Positions 16,125-28,584 of a stretch of DNA of 60,656 nt are shown one piece after another (position 1 is the first letter of the stretch; each line of letters starts with the position of its first letter). The notes beneath the pieces were generated by a model. That model saw only the letters and a program-made list of their open reading frames with translations. It did not search any database and was not told the DNA's origin. This stretch comes from Sulfuricurvum sp. GTDB lineage: Bacteria > Campylobacterota > Campylobacteria > Campylobacterales > Sulfurimonadaceae. Both the position numbers and the translations under genes were made by a program. The stretch is taken from assembly GCA_024637215.1 (NCBI GenBank), contig JAGXFM010000001.1, forward strand, positions 1-60,656, given 5' to 3'.

Positions 16125-16517
16125 TTAAACTAAACGATGTGCCGCAGATTCGATACGTGCTGAAACGGATGCGATCATTGCGTTAGAATCACCTACACTG
16201 GTGATCAAAGATTTTGCTTCATCAAGAGCTTTAGCAATATCTCCTTCGCTTTCACCGCGAATCGCAACCGCACCGTCGACCAAAACAACAACTTTGTTTT
16301 GAGTGATTTGGACAACGCCCCAATTCACAACGATTGATTCCGTTTTACCGTTCTCTTTTTGAATATCGACTACTCCGGCTTGGAGCAATGTAGTCAAAGA
16401 GACGTGTTCAGGGAGAACACCGAATTCTCCCTCTTCACCCGGTAGGGTGACGCTTTTAGCCGGCCCGTTATAAATCGGACCGCTTGGGGTTAGCACTTCT
16501 AATTGGAGTGTTTCCAT
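16125..16517 (-). CDS. atpC: ATP synthase epsilon subunit
   Basis: A 130-residue central-stalk subunit. The N-terminal beta-sandwich is intact (LEVLTPSGPIYNGPAKSVTLPGEEGEFGVLPEHVSL). The C-terminal helical hairpin is also present (ALDEAKSLITSVGDSNAMIASVSARI). In bacteria this subunit inhibits wasteful ATP hydrolysis. It is the last gene of the atp operon. Confidence 0.97.
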   Translation of the reverse strand: METLQLEVLTPSGPIYNGPAKSVTLPGEEGEFGVLPEHVSLTTLLQAGVVDIQKENGKTESIVVNWGVVQITQNKVVVLVDGAVAIRGESEGDIAKALDEAKSLITSVGDSNAMIASVSARIESAAHRLV

Positions 16518-16544
16518 AGTGTTTCCTTATAAGGCGAGAAGCAA

Positions 16545-18847
<2,303 letters not shown>

Positions 18848-18855
18848 AAAGATCC

Positions 18856-20373
18856 TTATTCAGCAACGAAAGTAGATTTAAACTCTTCGAGTGCTTTTTT
18901 CATCATCGCCATCGTTTCATCATCAATTTTTGATGTGCTACGGATGTTTTCAAGAATTTGTGGATAAGACGCTTCAATGAACGGATACAAATCCGATTCA
19001 AATTTAACGACAGAATCTGCAGAGATATCATCAAGATACCCTTCATTACCCGCGAAAATAATCAATGCTTGTTTTTCAGCACCGAGTGGAGAATATGGAG
19101 GTTGTTTCAAAACTTCAACCATACGTTGACCACGCTCAAGCTGTTTACGGCTTACTTCGTCCAAATCAGAAGCAAATTGAGCAAACGCTTGAAGCTCACG
19201 GTATTGTGCTAAATCAAGACGCAAAGTTCCGGCAACTTGTTTCGTTGCTTTGATTTGTGCCGCACCACCGACACGTGATACCGAGAGACCTACGTTGATC
19301 GCAGGACGGATACCTGAGTTGAACAAATCAGTTTCCAAGAAAATTTGACCGTCAGTGATCGAAATTACGTTGGTAGGGATATACGCCGCAACGTCACCCG
19401 CTTGAGTTTCAATGATCGGAAGAGCGGTCAATGAACCTGCACCCAACTCATCGTTCAATTTCGCTGCACGCTCTAAAAGACGAGAGTGTAGATAGAAAAC
19501 GTCACCCGGATATGCTTCACGACCCGGAGGACGGCGAAGGATCAATGACATTTCACGGTAGGCTACCGCGTGTTTGGAGAGATCATCATAAACGATCAAA
19601 CCATGACGTGCATTGTCACGGAAATATTCACCCATCGTTACACCGGTATACGGTGCAAGGAATTGGAGCGCTGCCGCTTCAGAAGCAGGAGCAGCAACGA
19701 TAATAGTGTATTCAAGGGCACCGTGTTCTTCAAGACGACGGATAACTTGTGCTACGGTTGATTCTTTTTGACCAATCGCAACGTAAACACAAACGACACC
19801 GTTCCCTTTTTGGTTAATGATCGTATCCAAAGCAACGGTAGTTTTACCGGTTTGGCGGTCACCGATGATAAGCTCACGTTGTCCACGTCCGATCGGAACG
19901 AGGGCATCAATCGCTTTAATACCGGTTGCCATCGGCTCGTGAACCGATTTACGTGCCATAATCCCAGGAGCTTTCTCTTCTACGAAACGGATTTCACTTG
20001 TTTCGATTGGCCCTTTTCCATCGATCGGCTCACCAAGAGCGTTCACAACACGGCCTAGAAGTGCATCACCAACAGGAACACGTAAAAGACGTCCAAGACG
20101 TTTTACACTCATACCTTCACGAAGGTCTTTACCTTTACCGAGAATAACAACACCAACGCTGCTCTCCTCAAGGTTCATAACTAGACCGCGTGAACCGTCT
20201 TCAAATTCTACCATCTCACCGGCCATAACGTTGTTCAAGCCATAAACTTGAGCGATTCCATCTCCGTATGAGACGATTTTTCCGGTTTCATTAATATCTA
20301 CATTTAGTTCGAAATTCTCAATTCGTTCTTTAATGATTGAACTGATTTCGTCTGCTTGTACTTTTGCTACCAC
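18856..20373 (-). CDS. atpA: ATP synthase alpha subunit
   Basis: A 505-residue regulatory nucleotide-binding subunit. It has Walker [10 protein letters not shown], the arginine-finger region [10 protein letters not shown], and the glycine-rich [17 protein letters not shown]. The start codon is GTG after GGAGAAATA. Length and order are standard for the family. Confidence 0.98.
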   Translation of the reverse strand: MVAKVQADEISSIIKERIENFELNVDINETGKIVSYGDGIAQVYGLNNVMAGEMVEFEDGSRGLVMNLEESSVGVVILGKGKDLREGMSVKRLGRLLRVPVGDALLGRVVNALGEPIDGKGPIETSEIRFVEEKAPGIMARKSVHEPMATGIKAIDALVPIGRGQRELIIGDRQTGKTTVALDTIINQKGNGVVCVYVAIGQKESTVAQVIRRLEEHGALEYTIIVAAPASEAAALQFLAPYTGVTMGEYFRDNARHGLIVYDDLSKHAVAYREMSLILRRPPGREAYPGDVFYLHSRLLERAAKLNDELGAGSLTALPIIETQAGDVAAYIPTNVISITDGQIFLETDLFNSGIRPAINVGLSVSRVGGAAQIKATKQVAGTLRLDLAQYRELQAFAQFASDLDEVSRKQLERGQRMVEVLKQPPYSPLGAEKQALIIFAGNEGYLDDISADSVVKFESDLYPFIEASYPQILENIRSTSKIDDETMAMMKKALEEFKSTFVAE

Positions 20374-20393
20374 TATTTCTCCTTTCCCGAGGG

Positions 20394-20930
20394 TTAAATT
20401 GCTTTTAAAATGTGCTCAACCAATTGAGCATTAAGGCGGCTTTTTGAAAAATTAATCTCTACATTCAAATCATCAACTTCTACACGGATACCGTCAAAAT
20501 CAGAAGCAACATAACTCAAAGAGATGGTTGCCCCCATTTTTGTACCCAAATCGCGTGCAATCGTATCAACCGAAGCTTGATCTACAACATTATTACTGTA
20601 AATACGCCCTTTGAATGTACGTTTTACACGACCGATTTCACGTGTTAATTGATCTGCGATGACAGGAATCAATGAAAGACGCCCGTTTTCAGCTAATAAT
20701 TTGATCAAGTTATTAACCGTAGTACTGTTTGCTGAAGCGACCATATCTAAAATCAATTGGCATTTAGCACTGCTGCTAACGTCATTGGAATTCATAATAA
20801 GGTTGAATTTTTCATTTTCATACGCTTTTGCTACCGTACTAAGAAGTGTAGACAAGTTATCTAACGATACTTGATCACAACTCTCCATCAACGGTTTGAT
20901 GTAACGTTTTGCAATAAGTTCATGCCGCAT
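20394..20930 (-). CDS. atpH: ATP synthase delta subunit
   Basis: A 178-residue peripheral-stalk subunit (OSCP family). The N-terminal helical bundle begins [14 protein letters not shown]. The C-terminal segment is the family's glycine-poor variant ([31 protein letters not shown]). It joins the b/b' stalk to the top of F1. It begins directly after the atpF stop. Confidence 0.93.
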   Translation of the reverse strand: MRHELIAKRYIKPLMESCDQVSLDNLSTLLSTVAKAYENEKFNLIMNSNDVSSSAKCQLILDMVASANSTTVNNLIKLLAENGRLSLIPVIADQLTREIGRVKRTFKGRIYSNNVVDQASVDTIARDLGTKMGATISLSYVASDFDGIRVEVDDLNVEINFSKSRLNAQLVEHILKAI

Positions 20931-21446
20931 TTATGCCACCTTCTTTTTCAAGATTTCGGTCATTGCTTCTTTTCCTAATGCATCATTGCTACTATTCATA
21001 ACATCATTCATTATTTCAGAAACTACGTCACGAACCATTTTACGCTTATCAAGTTCCATTAATGCGCCGTTTTGTTTTGCAATAATTTCAAGATCTTGCT
21101 CACATTGCGCCAAAATTTTATCACTCAAAATTTTGTTCTCTTTTTTACTCGATTCCGCTAATTCAATCGCAAAGCGTTCCGCTTCTTCGACTTTATGTTC
21201 AGCCGCATCTTTTAGACGTTTTGATTCACGAAGACGCTCTTGAACTTTTTCAAGTTCATCGGCGATTCCTGTAGTTCTTCCGCTAAAATAGCTTTTAACC
21301 GGTTCAGCCAAAATGTAAAACAAAATTCCGGCAAAAATCAGGAAGTTAACCGTTCGTTGAACGATATCTGTAGAGCCTTCTGCACCAGCATCTGATCCAA
21401 ATAGATAGGCGCTGAGCATTAATAGTGTAACGATTATTTTACCCAT
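20931..21446 (-). CDS. atpF: ATP synthase b subunit
   Basis: A 171-residue stalk subunit. After the chosen start (MGKIIVTLLMLSAYLFGSDA) there is a signal-like hydrophobic segment, then the membrane helix (TVNFLIFAGILFYILA) and a long charged coiled coil with KLEKVQERLRESKRLKDAAEHKVEEAERF-like heptads. ATG 21446 has a GAGG ribosome site at good spacing; the earlier ATG 21458 overlaps atpF' as ATGA but lacks one. Two stalk genes, b and b', are normal for this phylum. Confidence 0.93.
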   Translation of the reverse strand: MGKIIVTLLMLSAYLFGSDAGAEGSTDIVQRTVNFLIFAGILFYILAEPVKSYFSGRTTGIADELEKVQERLRESKRLKDAAEHKVEEAERFAIELAESSKKENKILSDKILAQCEQDLEIIAKQNGALMELDKRKMVRDVVSEIMNDVMNSSNDALGKEAMTEILKKKVA

Positions 21447-21454
21447 TGCATACC

Positions 21455-21877
21455 TCATATCTGACTTAGTTTTGCTGATACAGCAGATTGGAATGCCGGC
21501 GCTTCATTTTGAAGCGTAGCGATCAACCGTGTTCGTTCTGCAGACAATTCGCCTTCGAACGTTGCGTACTCAAGTGCTAATTCAGCACGTTTTGTCTCTA
21601 TTTTGCTATTTGCCAGCGCTTTGGCTTCAGCAATAACTTTTTCTCTTAATGCCGCTGCTTCCAGTTTAGCATCACTCATAATCTTCTCAGCTTTGGCGTG
21701 AAACGCAGCAATTTCAGAATCGTTGTTTCCAACTTGTTCCAAATCTTTTTTAATATCTGCATCCCGTTTTTCCATATAGCTGAAAAGAGGTTTGTAAAGC
21801 AAACTGTTTAGTAGGGCAATAAGGACAAGGAAGACAATCAGTGTGCTGCCTAGCAGCATCGGACTTATATCTAACAT
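21455..21877 (-). CDS. atpF': ATP synthase b' subunit
   Basis: A 140-residue second stalk subunit with one N-terminal membrane helix (about residues 5-28) and a long coiled coil (YMEKRDADIKKDLEQVGNNDSEIAAFHAKAEKIM). It forms the b/b' heterodimer with AtpF. It is the first gene of the atp group, with a GGAGGTGGT ribosome site and its own -10 box. The a and c subunits of F0 are not in the window. Confidence 0.93.
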   Translation of the reverse strand: MLDISPMLLGSTLIVFLVLIALLNSLLYKPLFSYMEKRDADIKKDLEQVGNNDSEIAAFHAKAEKIMSDAKLEAAALREKVIAEAKALANSKIETKRAELALEYATFEGELSAERTRLIATLQNEAPAFQSAVSAKLSQI

Positions 21878-21899
21878 ACCACCTCCTAAAAGTTGCGTG

Positions 21900-21905
21900 A
21901 TTATA
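21900..21905 (-). promoter_or_regulatory. -10 box of the ATP synthase operon
   Basis: Minus-strand TTGTATAATCACG holds a perfect TATAAT 22 bases before the atpF' ATG, in the 68-base gap after parB. It should drive the atp-tol genes independently of the par genes. Confidence 0.6.
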
Positions 21906-21945
21906 CAACTTATAAATTGAAGGGACAGTTAAACGCGGGGAGATA

Positions 21946-22788
21946 TTAAGAAAGTAGGTCTAAAAATGATTCAATTTGTTTATTATCTTCAAATTCAATC
22001 GTTACTTTGTAACCTTTTGTGCCACATTTATAACCAAGCGAGTATAAATGTTTTTTGAGAGCGGCAAAATCCAACTCTTCCGATTCAATAACATTATGCA
22101 GTGTATTCGAAGGGAGTTTTATTTTTTTAACCATACTCTCCACTTCACGAACACTCAATTTTTGACCGATAATCGAATCAATCATCATAGCTTGTTCGCT
22201 TGGTTCTAATCCCAATATCACTTTTGCATGACCTGCGCTGATTTTTCCATCAACAAGTGCTTTACGCCCTTTATCACTGAGTTGCAATAAACGTAACGTA
22301 TTGGTAATTTGTGTACGGCTCTTATGGACGGTTTGGGAAAGTTGCTCATGCGTCAATTCGTGAATGTCGATTAATTCTTGATACGCCTGCGCCAAATCGA
22401 TAGCATTCAGTTCGTCACGCTGAATATTTTCAATCAATGCCTGCTCACGCATTTGCTCATCACTAACAGAAACGACAATGGCTTTGATTGTTTTATTTTT
22501 AGCCAATTTACTGGCACGGAGGCGTCGTTCGCCCGCAATAAGAATATAACCGTCCAGATCTTCTTTGATAACGATAGGTTGAAGCAATCCGTGTGTTTTG
22601 ATTGAGTCAGAGAGTTCCGCCAGTGATTCAGAGTCAAAGTGTTTACGAGGTTGATAGGGGTTAGGGCGGATTTTATTGACAGCTATCTCTTCAACGCCCC
22701 CTTTTTTTGGGAGTTCATTGTCGTATGCTTCTTCGATTTCACTTAAAAGTGCCCCAAGACCTCTGCCCAATGCTGATGCTTTCGCCAT
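21946..22788 (-). CDS. parB: chromosome partitioning protein ParB
   Basis: A 280-residue parS-binding CTPase. The N-terminal ParB domain has the CTP-binding GERRLRASKLA and the loop NPYQPRKHFD. A central helix-turn-helix follows (THEQLSQTVHKSRTQITNTLRLLQLS), then a C-terminal dimer domain. The N-terminus (MAKASALGRGLGALLSE) includes the conserved LGRGL box that stimulates ParA. I did not see an obvious parS palindrome in the window. Confidence 0.96.
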   Translation of the reverse strand: MAKASALGRGLGALLSEIEEAYDNELPKKGGVEEIAVNKIRPNPYQPRKHFDSESLAELSDSIKTHGLLQPIVIKEDLDGYILIAGERRLRASKLAKNKTIKAIVVSVSDEQMREQALIENIQRDELNAIDLAQAYQELIDIHELTHEQLSQTVHKSRTQITNTLRLLQLSDKGRKALVDGKISAGHAKVILGLEPSEQAMMIDSIIGQKLSVREVESMVKKIKLPSNTLHNVIESEELDFAALKKHLYSLGYKCGTKGYKVTIEFEDNKQIESFLDLLS

Positions 22789-22797
22789 ATTTATCCT

Positions 22798-23583
22798 TTA
22801 GGCGATAATCGCGTGTGCCAAATCTTGGTACGCTATAGAGCCGCTCGATTTTACATCATAAAGAATCGCCGGTTTTCCGAAACTCGGAGATTCGGCAAGT
22901 TTTACATTGCGAGGGATAACGATAAAATCGTCTTCTCCTCCCGATTTAAACAATTTTGACTGAAAATGTTGACGTAAATCTGCGAATACTTGACGTGAAA
23001 GATTGTTTTGCGCACTGTACATTGTCGGCAAAAACCCTTTGATCGTCAATTTAGGATTAATGGTTTTACGCACTAATTTAACAGTATTCAGAAGCTGTGC
23101 TAACCCTTCCAACGCAAAAAATTCGCATTGGATCGGGATAATGACCGAATTGGATGCCGAAAGGGCATTAATCGTCATCGGCCCAAGTGCCGGAGGAGAA
23201 TCGATAATGACATAGTCATATTCATCTTTCACCTGAGCAATGGCGCGCTTTAAGATGAGTTCACGTCCCGTAGCATTATCGGCATCGTAATACTCTTTTT
23301 CCACTCCGACAAGACCGATATTCGACGGAGCTAAAAAAAGTTTTGGTAATGATGTTTTTAAAATAATTTCTCGTAATTTTTTGGCACCAATGAGTACATG
23401 ATAAATATTAAACTCATAATTGTTACGATGGTACCCTAATGAGGTTGTTGCATTGGCTTGCGGATCGGCATCGATCAGCAATACTTTTTTTTCAGCAACA
23501 GCTAATGAGGCGGCTAGATTGACAGCGGTGGTGGTTTTACCCACTCCCCCTTTTTGATTGGCGATAACAATAACTTCACTCAT
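22798..23583 (-). CDS. parA: chromosome partitioning ATPase ParA (Soj)
   Basis: A 261-residue ParA-family ATPase. The deviant Walker [19 protein letters not shown] (signature lysine present) is at residues 10-27, with Walker [12 protein letters not shown]. It works with ParB in origin segregation. Its start overlaps the birA stop by 4 bases (ATGA), and parB follows 9 bases later. Confidence 0.96.
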   Translation of the reverse strand: MSEVIVIANQKGGVGKTTTAVNLAASLAVAEKKVLLIDADPQANATTSLGYHRNNYEFNIYHVLIGAKKLREIILKTSLPKLFLAPSNIGLVGVEKEYYDADNATGRELILKRAIAQVKDEYDYVIIDSPPALGPMTINALSASNSVIIPIQCEFFALEGLAQLLNTVKLVRKTINPKLTIKGFLPTMYSAQNNLSRQVFADLRQHFQSKLFKSGGEDDFIVIPRNVKLAESPSFGKPAILYDVKSSGSIAYQDLAHAIIA

Positions 23584-24215
23584 CGTAAACTATATATCCT
23601 TTGGCCATTGCATTCTAACGATCCGTCTTCACATAATACGGCCTGCGTTAACGCAATTTTTTCATTACTACTGTGGATAAAAAAATCTCTACTGTTCTCA
23701 AATTCTATCTTGTAATTACTAAAAATCTGCTTCCACGCTGGTAATTTTTTAAACAATTCACTATAAGATTTCGTTAAATCATATGTACTGACCGTAATAT
23801 CGATTTTTTCAAAATACTCAGGTGCTGAGACAAGATTAATACCGATTCCGCATATCAGCGTATTACCCATTAAATTTGTGATAACACCACCGATTTTTTT
23901 ATCTTTAAGATAAAAATCATTCGGCCATTTAAGCCACACTTTTGAACCGAAAGTGCCTAAGAGCTCTTTCATAAGAAAAGCAAAATAAATCGATGAAGAT
24001 TCAAGTTTCAAATCGTCGGGCAATTGTGCACGCGCTATGGCAACTGAAATAAAAAGATTTCCTTCTTTTCCAATCCAGCTATTGCCGCGTGATCCTTTGC
24101 CCATAGTTTGGGACAATGCCCCGACGCAAACAGGAGCTTGCAATCTTGAAGCTTTCAGTTCTTCTATGAGATAACTTTGAGTCGATTCAAGCGACTCAAA
24201 CCAATGGATATCCAC
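23580..24215 (-). CDS. birA: biotin--acetyl-CoA-carboxylase ligase
   Basis: A 211-residue class I biotin protein ligase that lacks the N-terminal DNA-binding domain, so it is enzyme only. The nucleotide loop is [17 protein letters not shown], and [17 protein letters not shown] carries the conserved lysine region. It attaches biotin to the carrier protein of acetyl-CoA carboxylase. It overlaps the 3' end of fmt by 20 bases. Confidence 0.93.
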   Translation of the reverse strand: MDIHWFESLESTQSYLIEELKASRLQAPVCVGALSQTMGKGSRGNSWIGKEGNLFISVAIARAQLPDDLKLESSSIYFAFLMKELLGTFGSKVWLKWPNDFYLKDKKIGGVITNLMGNTLICGIGINLVSAPEYFEKIDITVSTYDLTKSYSELFKKLPAWKQIFSNYKIEFENSRDFFIHSSNEKIALTQAVLCEDGSLECNGQRIYSLR

Positions 24216-25107
24216 ACCCTATCCGTTTGCCGTTGAGATAATCAACAACTGAAGTCTCTTGTTTAGAGGGGGCTTGAACCCTTGTAATACGAAGGGAGCC
24301 ACGAGAGCATTGAACAACAATACCCTCTTTATCCATATGGATAATTTTTCCTGCTTCACCAAGGCTCGTCACTTCTTCGAGTTTCATCTCTTTGATTTTT
24401 AATCCTGATTCATTAAATAATCCCGGCCATGGAGTGTAAGCACGATAGCGATTATAGATTTCGCGTGCATCGGTGAAATCAATCAAGCCGTCTGATTTAA
24501 TGATTTTTTTACAGTTCGTAGCTTGCTCATCATTTTGACTCACCGCACTTTTGCGATCCCAGTTACGGATAACATCGAGAGTCAAATGCACCGCTGTCTC
24601 GGTAAGGCGTGAATACAACGACTCTACCATCTCATCTTCTCCAATAGTAATCGTTTCAATTTTAATAATCGACCCCGTATCAAGTCCCTCATCCATCCAC
24701 ATGGCGGTAACACCGCTTTGGGTATCGTTGTTCAACAAACTTTGCTGAATCGGACTCGCACCGCGATAGTGAGGGAGAATAGAGGCGTGAAGATTGATAC
24801 ACGGAACATATTCCAAAATCGCTTTAGGGAGAATCTGTCCGTATGCCGCAACAATGATCATATCGCACGGTGTTGCCAAAAGTTCATTCACTACGGCTTC
24901 ATCACGGAGTCTGTTAGGCTGTATCACGGGAATATTTGCATTTTGGGCTACCGTTTTAACAATCGGAGCGCTCATAATAGCTTTTCGCCCTACCGGTTTA
25001 TCGGGCTGGGTGTAAATACTTACCACTTCAATATCATCAGCCTCAATCAACGCGCTCAAAATAGAAGCCGCATAATCGGGTGTCCCCATAAAAATAACGC
25101 GGGTCAT
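24196..25107 (-). CDS. fmt: methionyl-tRNA formyltransferase
   Basis: A 303-residue enzyme that formylates initiator Met-tRNA. The 10-formyl-folate site reads NLHASILPHYRGASPIQQSLL with the catalytic Asn and His, followed by MDEGLDTGSI with the catalytic Asp. A C-terminal beta-barrel binds tRNA. Its start overlaps the proB stop by one base (TAATG). Confidence 0.97.
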   Translation of the reverse strand: MTRVIFMGTPDYAASILSALIEADDIEVVSIYTQPDKPVGRKAIMSAPIVKTVAQNANIPVIQPNRLRDEAVVNELLATPCDMIIVAAYGQILPKAILEYVPCINLHASILPHYRGASPIQQSLLNNDTQSGVTAMWMDEGLDTGSIIKIETITIGEDEMVESLYSRLTETAVHLTLDVIRNWDRKSAVSQNDEQATNCKKIIKSDGLIDFTDAREIYNRYRAYTPWPGLFNESGLKIKEMKLEEVTSLGEAGKIIHMDKEGIVVQCSRGSLRITRVQAPSKQETSVVDYLNGKRIGCGYPLV

Positions 25108-25877
25108 TAGAGAACCTCACCAGCTTTAAACAGACTGCCTCCACGATGTTCTCCTGCAATCAAAAAGCTTTTAGCATCACTCAAATCAAATCCGCTCGCC
25201 AAAAACATCGCCCCGCCCCGCTTGAGGAGAAAATCAGCCGCTTTGAGTTTCGTCACGATTCCCCCCGTTGCAAAATTATGGTTCGGTGTCACTTCAAGCG
25301 ATAACTCCTCAGGAGTAATAACCTCAATACGTGAACGGACTTTTGCATCACTATGACTTCGTGGATCTTTATCATAATAGGCGTCGATATCGGAAAGAAT
25401 AACGAGTAATTCGGCTCCGAAATGGTGCGCCGCATAGGCAGAGAGCTGATCGTTATCTCCCAAAATCAACTCTTCCGTCGCCGTCGCATCATTTTCGTTG
25501 ATAATCGGAACAACATTGTGCTTAAGGAGCGTTTCAATCGTATCTTTTGCTTTTTGGGACTCTTCGGCGGTGTTAAAGTTGGCCGCTGTTACTAGGACTT
25601 GTGAGGGGAGAATGTTATAGTGTTCAAACATCTTGCGGTATTTGTTCATGAGTATCGGCTGACCGATGGAAGCAAGTGCCTGCTTATTGGCTAAAATCTT
25701 TTTATCGAGTTTAAGCTCGGTATACCCCGCCGCAACCGCACCCGAAGAGACGAGGATCACTTCATAGCTTTTTTTGAGTTCAGCTATAAAATCGACAAGG
25801 TTTTGCATCCGATCTTTTGCGATACGATTTTGCTCACTTAAAACCGCACTTCCGACTTTAACAACGATCCGCTTCAT
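25107..25877 (-). CDS. proB: glutamate 5-kinase (short form)
   Basis: A 256-residue amino-acid kinase catalysing the first step of proline synthesis. Motifs include [28 protein letters not shown] and GTGGI-like [13 protein letters not shown]. It lacks the C-terminal PUA domain found in the 370-residue E. coli enzyme, as is common in this phylum. It overlaps obgE by 4 bases. Confidence 0.95.
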   Translation of the reverse strand: MKRIVVKVGSAVLSEQNRIAKDRMQNLVDFIAELKKSYEVILVSSGAVAAGYTELKLDKKILANKQALASIGQPILMNKYRKMFEHYNILPSQVLVTAANFNTAEESQKAKDTIETLLKHNVVPIINENDATATEELILGDNDQLSAYAAHHFGAELLVILSDIDAYYDKDPRSHSDAKVRSRIEVITPEELSLEVTPNHNFATGGIVTKLKAADFLLKRGGAMFLASGFDLSDAKSFLIAGEHRGGSLFKAGEVL

Positions 25878-26971
25878 GCGCGCTCCGTTACGACCATTTG
25901 ATAAAGTGCGTACGTTAATGGTTTGATATTAAGATTGATTGCCGAAGAGATCGGGGCGATAAATGCCGGTTTGCTACGGTTATAAAACGCTTTATCAAAA
26001 TCTTCTTGCTCATAGACCGGATACTCGTCACTAAACGCAAATCGGCTCTTTTTAACCGGATCAAGGTTAACTAATTTCAAAAAGGCATTGGTTTTTTCAA
26101 TAGCCTCTTCAGGGCTCATCGCATCCGCGCGGGTCAATGCGATCGCAAAATTGCGCTCCGCCAAAAGAGGTGAAAATTTCTCTAGTTCTTGCTTAAGCGT
26201 TTCATACTGATATTCAAGCTCATGGTACGATGCTAAATCGATCATAAATAAAAGTGTTTTGGTACGTTCGATATGGCGTAAAAATTTAAGCCCAAGCCCT
26301 TTACCCTCAGATGCGCCACCGATAATCCCCGGAATATCGGCCATAATATACGAATCAAACTCACCGATATTAATCTGTCCAAGCTTAGGAGTCAGTGTCG
26401 TAAATTCATAGTTAGCTACTTCGGGACGAGCGTTAGAGACGGTAGAGATCAAAGTCGATTTACCGACATTCGGGAACCCCACCAACCCTACATCCGCGAT
26501 CAGTTTAAGATCGAGCCGAAGAACACGGGTAATAGCCGGTTCACCCGGTTGAGCGTACATCGGTTTTTGGTTGGTTGAGGATTTAAAGTGGACATTTCCA
26601 AGTCCACCGCGTCCCCCCTCCAAAAAGAGGACCTCTTTACCGTCTTCTAATAGATCCAGTAAAATATCGCCTGTTTCAACATCCACAACTTGTGTTCCCG
26701 GAGGGACAACCACCACGAGACGTTTACCTGCTTTACCCGCCATATTGGAACCTGAACCCGGTTGACCTTTATCGGCTTTGAGGTTTTTGTTCCCTTGGAA
26801 GTGTGCAAGTGTATGGGTATTGTTGTCTACTTTGAAATAAACATCACCACCACGACCACCATCACCACCGTTCGGTCCCCCTTGAAGAACGTATTTTTCC
26901 CGTCTAAAAGCAACACACCCTGCTCCCCCTTTTCCAGAGGAGACGGTAATTTCTACACTATCACTAAACAT
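25874..26971 (-). CDS. obgE: Obg/CgtA GTPase
   Basis: A 365-residue ribosome-associated GTPase. The glycine-rich Obg fold (residues 1-155) includes [16 protein letters not shown] and [17 protein letters not shown]. The G domain has [11 protein letters not shown] (G1), a TTLTPKLG switch, DIPGIIGGA (G3) and TRAD (G4). It helps 50S assembly. It follows rplU-rpmA, the common bacterial arrangement, after a hairpin-containing leader. Confidence 0.97.
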   Translation of the reverse strand: MFSDSVEITVSSGKGGAGCVAFRREKYVLQGGPNGGDGGRGGDVYFKVDNNTHTLAHFQGNKNLKADKGQPGSGSNMAGKAGKRLVVVVPPGTQVVDVETGDILLDLLEDGKEVLFLEGGRGGLGNVHFKSSTNQKPMYAQPGEPAITRVLRLDLKLIADVGLVGFPNVGKSTLISTVSNARPEVANYEFTTLTPKLGQINIGEFDSYIMADIPGIIGGASEGKGLGLKFLRHIERTKTLLFMIDLASYHELEYQYETLKQELEKFSPLLAERNFAIALTRADAMSPEEAIEKTNAFLKLVNLDPVKKSRFAFSDEYPVYEQEDFDKAFYNRSKPAFIAPISSAINLNIKPLTYALYQMVVTERA

Positions 26972-27090
26972 GGATGTCCTTCAAGTTGTTTTGAACATTT
27001 GCCTCTAATAAGGCAACTATTATTTGCTTAACACTGTACTTCGATTCTCAAGTACACGATTAAAAAGATAATTTAGGAAATGGATTCAAA

Positions 27091-27108
27091 ATCGGGCGAT
27101 AGCCCGAT
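27091..27108 (-). terminator. hairpin after rpmA
   Basis: A perfect 7-base stem ATCGGGC-GATA-GCCCGAT lies 11 bases past the rpmA stop. On the minus strand it is followed by TTTT, fitting a modest intrinsic terminator or attenuator between rplU-rpmA and obgE. Confidence 0.65.
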
Positions 27109-27119
27109 GTAAGTGAAAA

Positions 27120-27377
27120 TTATGCGGCAGGGATGATAGAAACTTGCTTGCGTTTTTTGTCTTTACGTTCAAACGCAACGACACCGTCAACCAACGCATA
27201 CAATGTGTGGTCTTTACCCATACCCATGTTTTTACCCGGGTGAACTTTTGTTCCGCGTTGACGAATAATGATATTACCCGCTCTTACGAATTCACCGCCG
27301 TATTTTTTGACACCGAGTCTACGTCCCGCTGAATCGCGGTTATTCTGTGTACTACCCTGACCTTTCTTATGAGCCAT
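27120..27377 (-). CDS. rpmA: 50S ribosomal protein L27
   Basis: An 85-residue protein with the standard N-terminus [28 protein letters not shown] and the [28 protein letters not shown] core. The basic N-terminal tail reaches toward the peptidyl-transferase centre. It lacks the cleavable leader seen in Firmicutes. It follows rplU by 23 bases. Confidence 0.98.
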   Translation of the reverse strand: MAHKKGQGSTQNNRDSAGRRLGVKKYGGEFVRAGNIIIRQRGTKVHPGKNMGMGKDHTLYALVDGVVAFERKDKKRKQVSIIPAA

Positions 27378-27400
27378 GCTGTCCTCCTACTTTTAAATAA

Positions 27401-27709
27401 TTACGCAGCGATCTTAATGATGCGAACGCGTGTGTGATCTCGTCTGAAACCACGTTTCAATTTACTGTCTTTACGACGACGTTTTTTGTAGATCACGACT
27501 TTACGGTCACGACCTTCATTGATAACCTCAGCAGTAACAACAGCACCACTTACGAATGGGGTACCGGTTTTAAGTTCACCGTTATTTACGGCAAGAACTT
27601 CTTTAATTTCGACGGTGGTTTTAGGATCAAGTCCCATTTTATCGAACAAAAGGATATCACCCTCTTGAACTTTATACTGTTTTCCGCCGTTTTTGATAAT
27701 TGCGTACAT
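27401..27709 (-). CDS. rplU: 50S ribosomal protein L21
   Basis: A 102-residue protein beginning [18 protein letters not shown], the family signature, and ending in the basic [22 protein letters not shown]. It binds 23S rRNA. It heads the rplU-rpmA pair, with a -10 box about 38 bases upstream. Confidence 0.98.
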   Translation of the reverse strand: MYAIIKNGGKQYKVQEGDILLFDKMGLDPKTTVEIKEVLAVNNGELKTGTPFVSGAVVTAEVINEGRDRKVVIYKKRRRKDSKLKRGFRRDHTRVRIIKIAA

Positions 27710-27746
27710 TAGCGTTCCTTACTTACAAGTCTACAAAAAGTGGCGA

Positions 27747-27752
27747 ATTATA
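27747..27752 (-). promoter_or_regulatory. -10 box of rplU
   Basis: Minus-strand GGCTATAATTCGC contains a perfect TATAAT in the 61-base gap between ridA and rplU. It is placed to drive rplU-rpmA. Confidence 0.65.
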
Positions 27753-27770
27753 GCCAACGTTTATTTAAGC

Positions 27771-28145
27771 TTAAATTAAAGCGATAGCATCAATCTCAAC
27801 AAGTGCATTTTTTGGTAACGTTTTCACGGCCACCGTCGAACGCGCCGGCTTATGATTTCCGAATGCATTAGCGTAAATTGCGTTAACCGCCGCGAAATCA
27901 TCCATATCTGCCAAAAAGATCGTCGTTTTGATCACTTTGTCGAAAGAGCTGCCTGCAGCTTCTAAAACCGCTTTAAGGTTTGAGACGACTTGAATACATT
28001 GCGCGCTCACATCACCCTCCACCATTTCGCCTGCTGGAGTTAGTGCGATTTGACCGGAGGTAAAAACCATACCGCCCGCAATCATCGCCTGTGAATAAGG
28101 TCCGATTGCTGCGGGAGCGTTAGGTGTTTGTACATTCTTAATCAC
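27771..28145 (-). CDS. ridA: RidA family enamine/imine deaminase
   Basis: A 124-residue YjgF/RidA protein that hydrolyses reactive enamines released by PLP enzymes. The family features are present: [21 protein letters not shown], and the catalytic Arg in [25 protein letters not shown]. It lies 17 bases after a thioredoxin-like gene. Confidence 0.95.
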   Translation of the reverse strand: MIKNVQTPNAPAAIGPYSQAMIAGGMVFTSGQIALTPAGEMVEGDVSAQCIQVVSNLKAVLEAAGSSFDKVIKTTIFLADMDDFAAVNAIYANAFGNHKPARSTVAVKTLPKNALVEIDAIALI

Positions 28146-28162
28146 TGTTATTCCTTGTAAAA

Positions 28163-28558
28163 TTATTTTTTAGCTTTTCGTAATGCATCATCAAGAATCG
28201 ATTGATAATCTTCACTCGACCAATATCCCGGAATAGAATAAATCACTTTTCCATTACCGTCTAAAAAATAGCTCATCGGTACCATTTTGGCTGTAAGGGT
28301 TTTAGGGTAAACACTTTTATCACGAGTTACGTGTACAGGGATAAACCGCGTATTTATTTTAGAAATAACCTCATCATCGGAGAGCGTTGTCGCCTCAAGC
28401 TTGCGGCACCATCGGCATTGCTCGGTTGTGATAATTACCAACATCGGTTTAGACTCTTTTTTTGCTTTAGCCTGTGCTGCCGCAAAAGAGTCATTCCATC
28501 CGATTTCAGCACCAAAGAGGTTGAGCATTAAAAGAGCTAAAAGAAGTACTTTTTTCAT
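28163..28558 (-). CDS. periplasmic thioredoxin-fold protein
   Basis: A 131-residue protein with a signal peptide ([21 protein letters not shown]) and a thioredoxin fold with active site CRWC in [21 protein letters not shown]. The cis-proline region is [14 protein letters not shown]. It resembles the DUF255/SoxW-like group that reduces or protects periplasmic thiols. The partner is unknown. It shares the operon direction with dapE and ridA. Confidence 0.85.
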   Translation of the reverse strand: MKKVLLLALLMLNLFGAEIGWNDSFAAAQAKAKKESKPMLVIITTEQCRWCRKLEATTLSDDEVISKINTRFIPVHVTRDKSVYPKTLTAKMVPMSYFLDGNGKVIYSIPGYWSSEDYQSILDDALRKAKK

Positions 28559-28584
28559 TCTTGACCTTTACTAAAAACAGAATT

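Noticed and set aside
26999-27016. Hairpin TTGCCT/AGGCAA upstream of obgE considered as a terminator
   Set aside because: Stem of only 6 bases with no T tract on the minus strand; the hairpin at 27091 is better placed for rpmA. It may still be leader structure.
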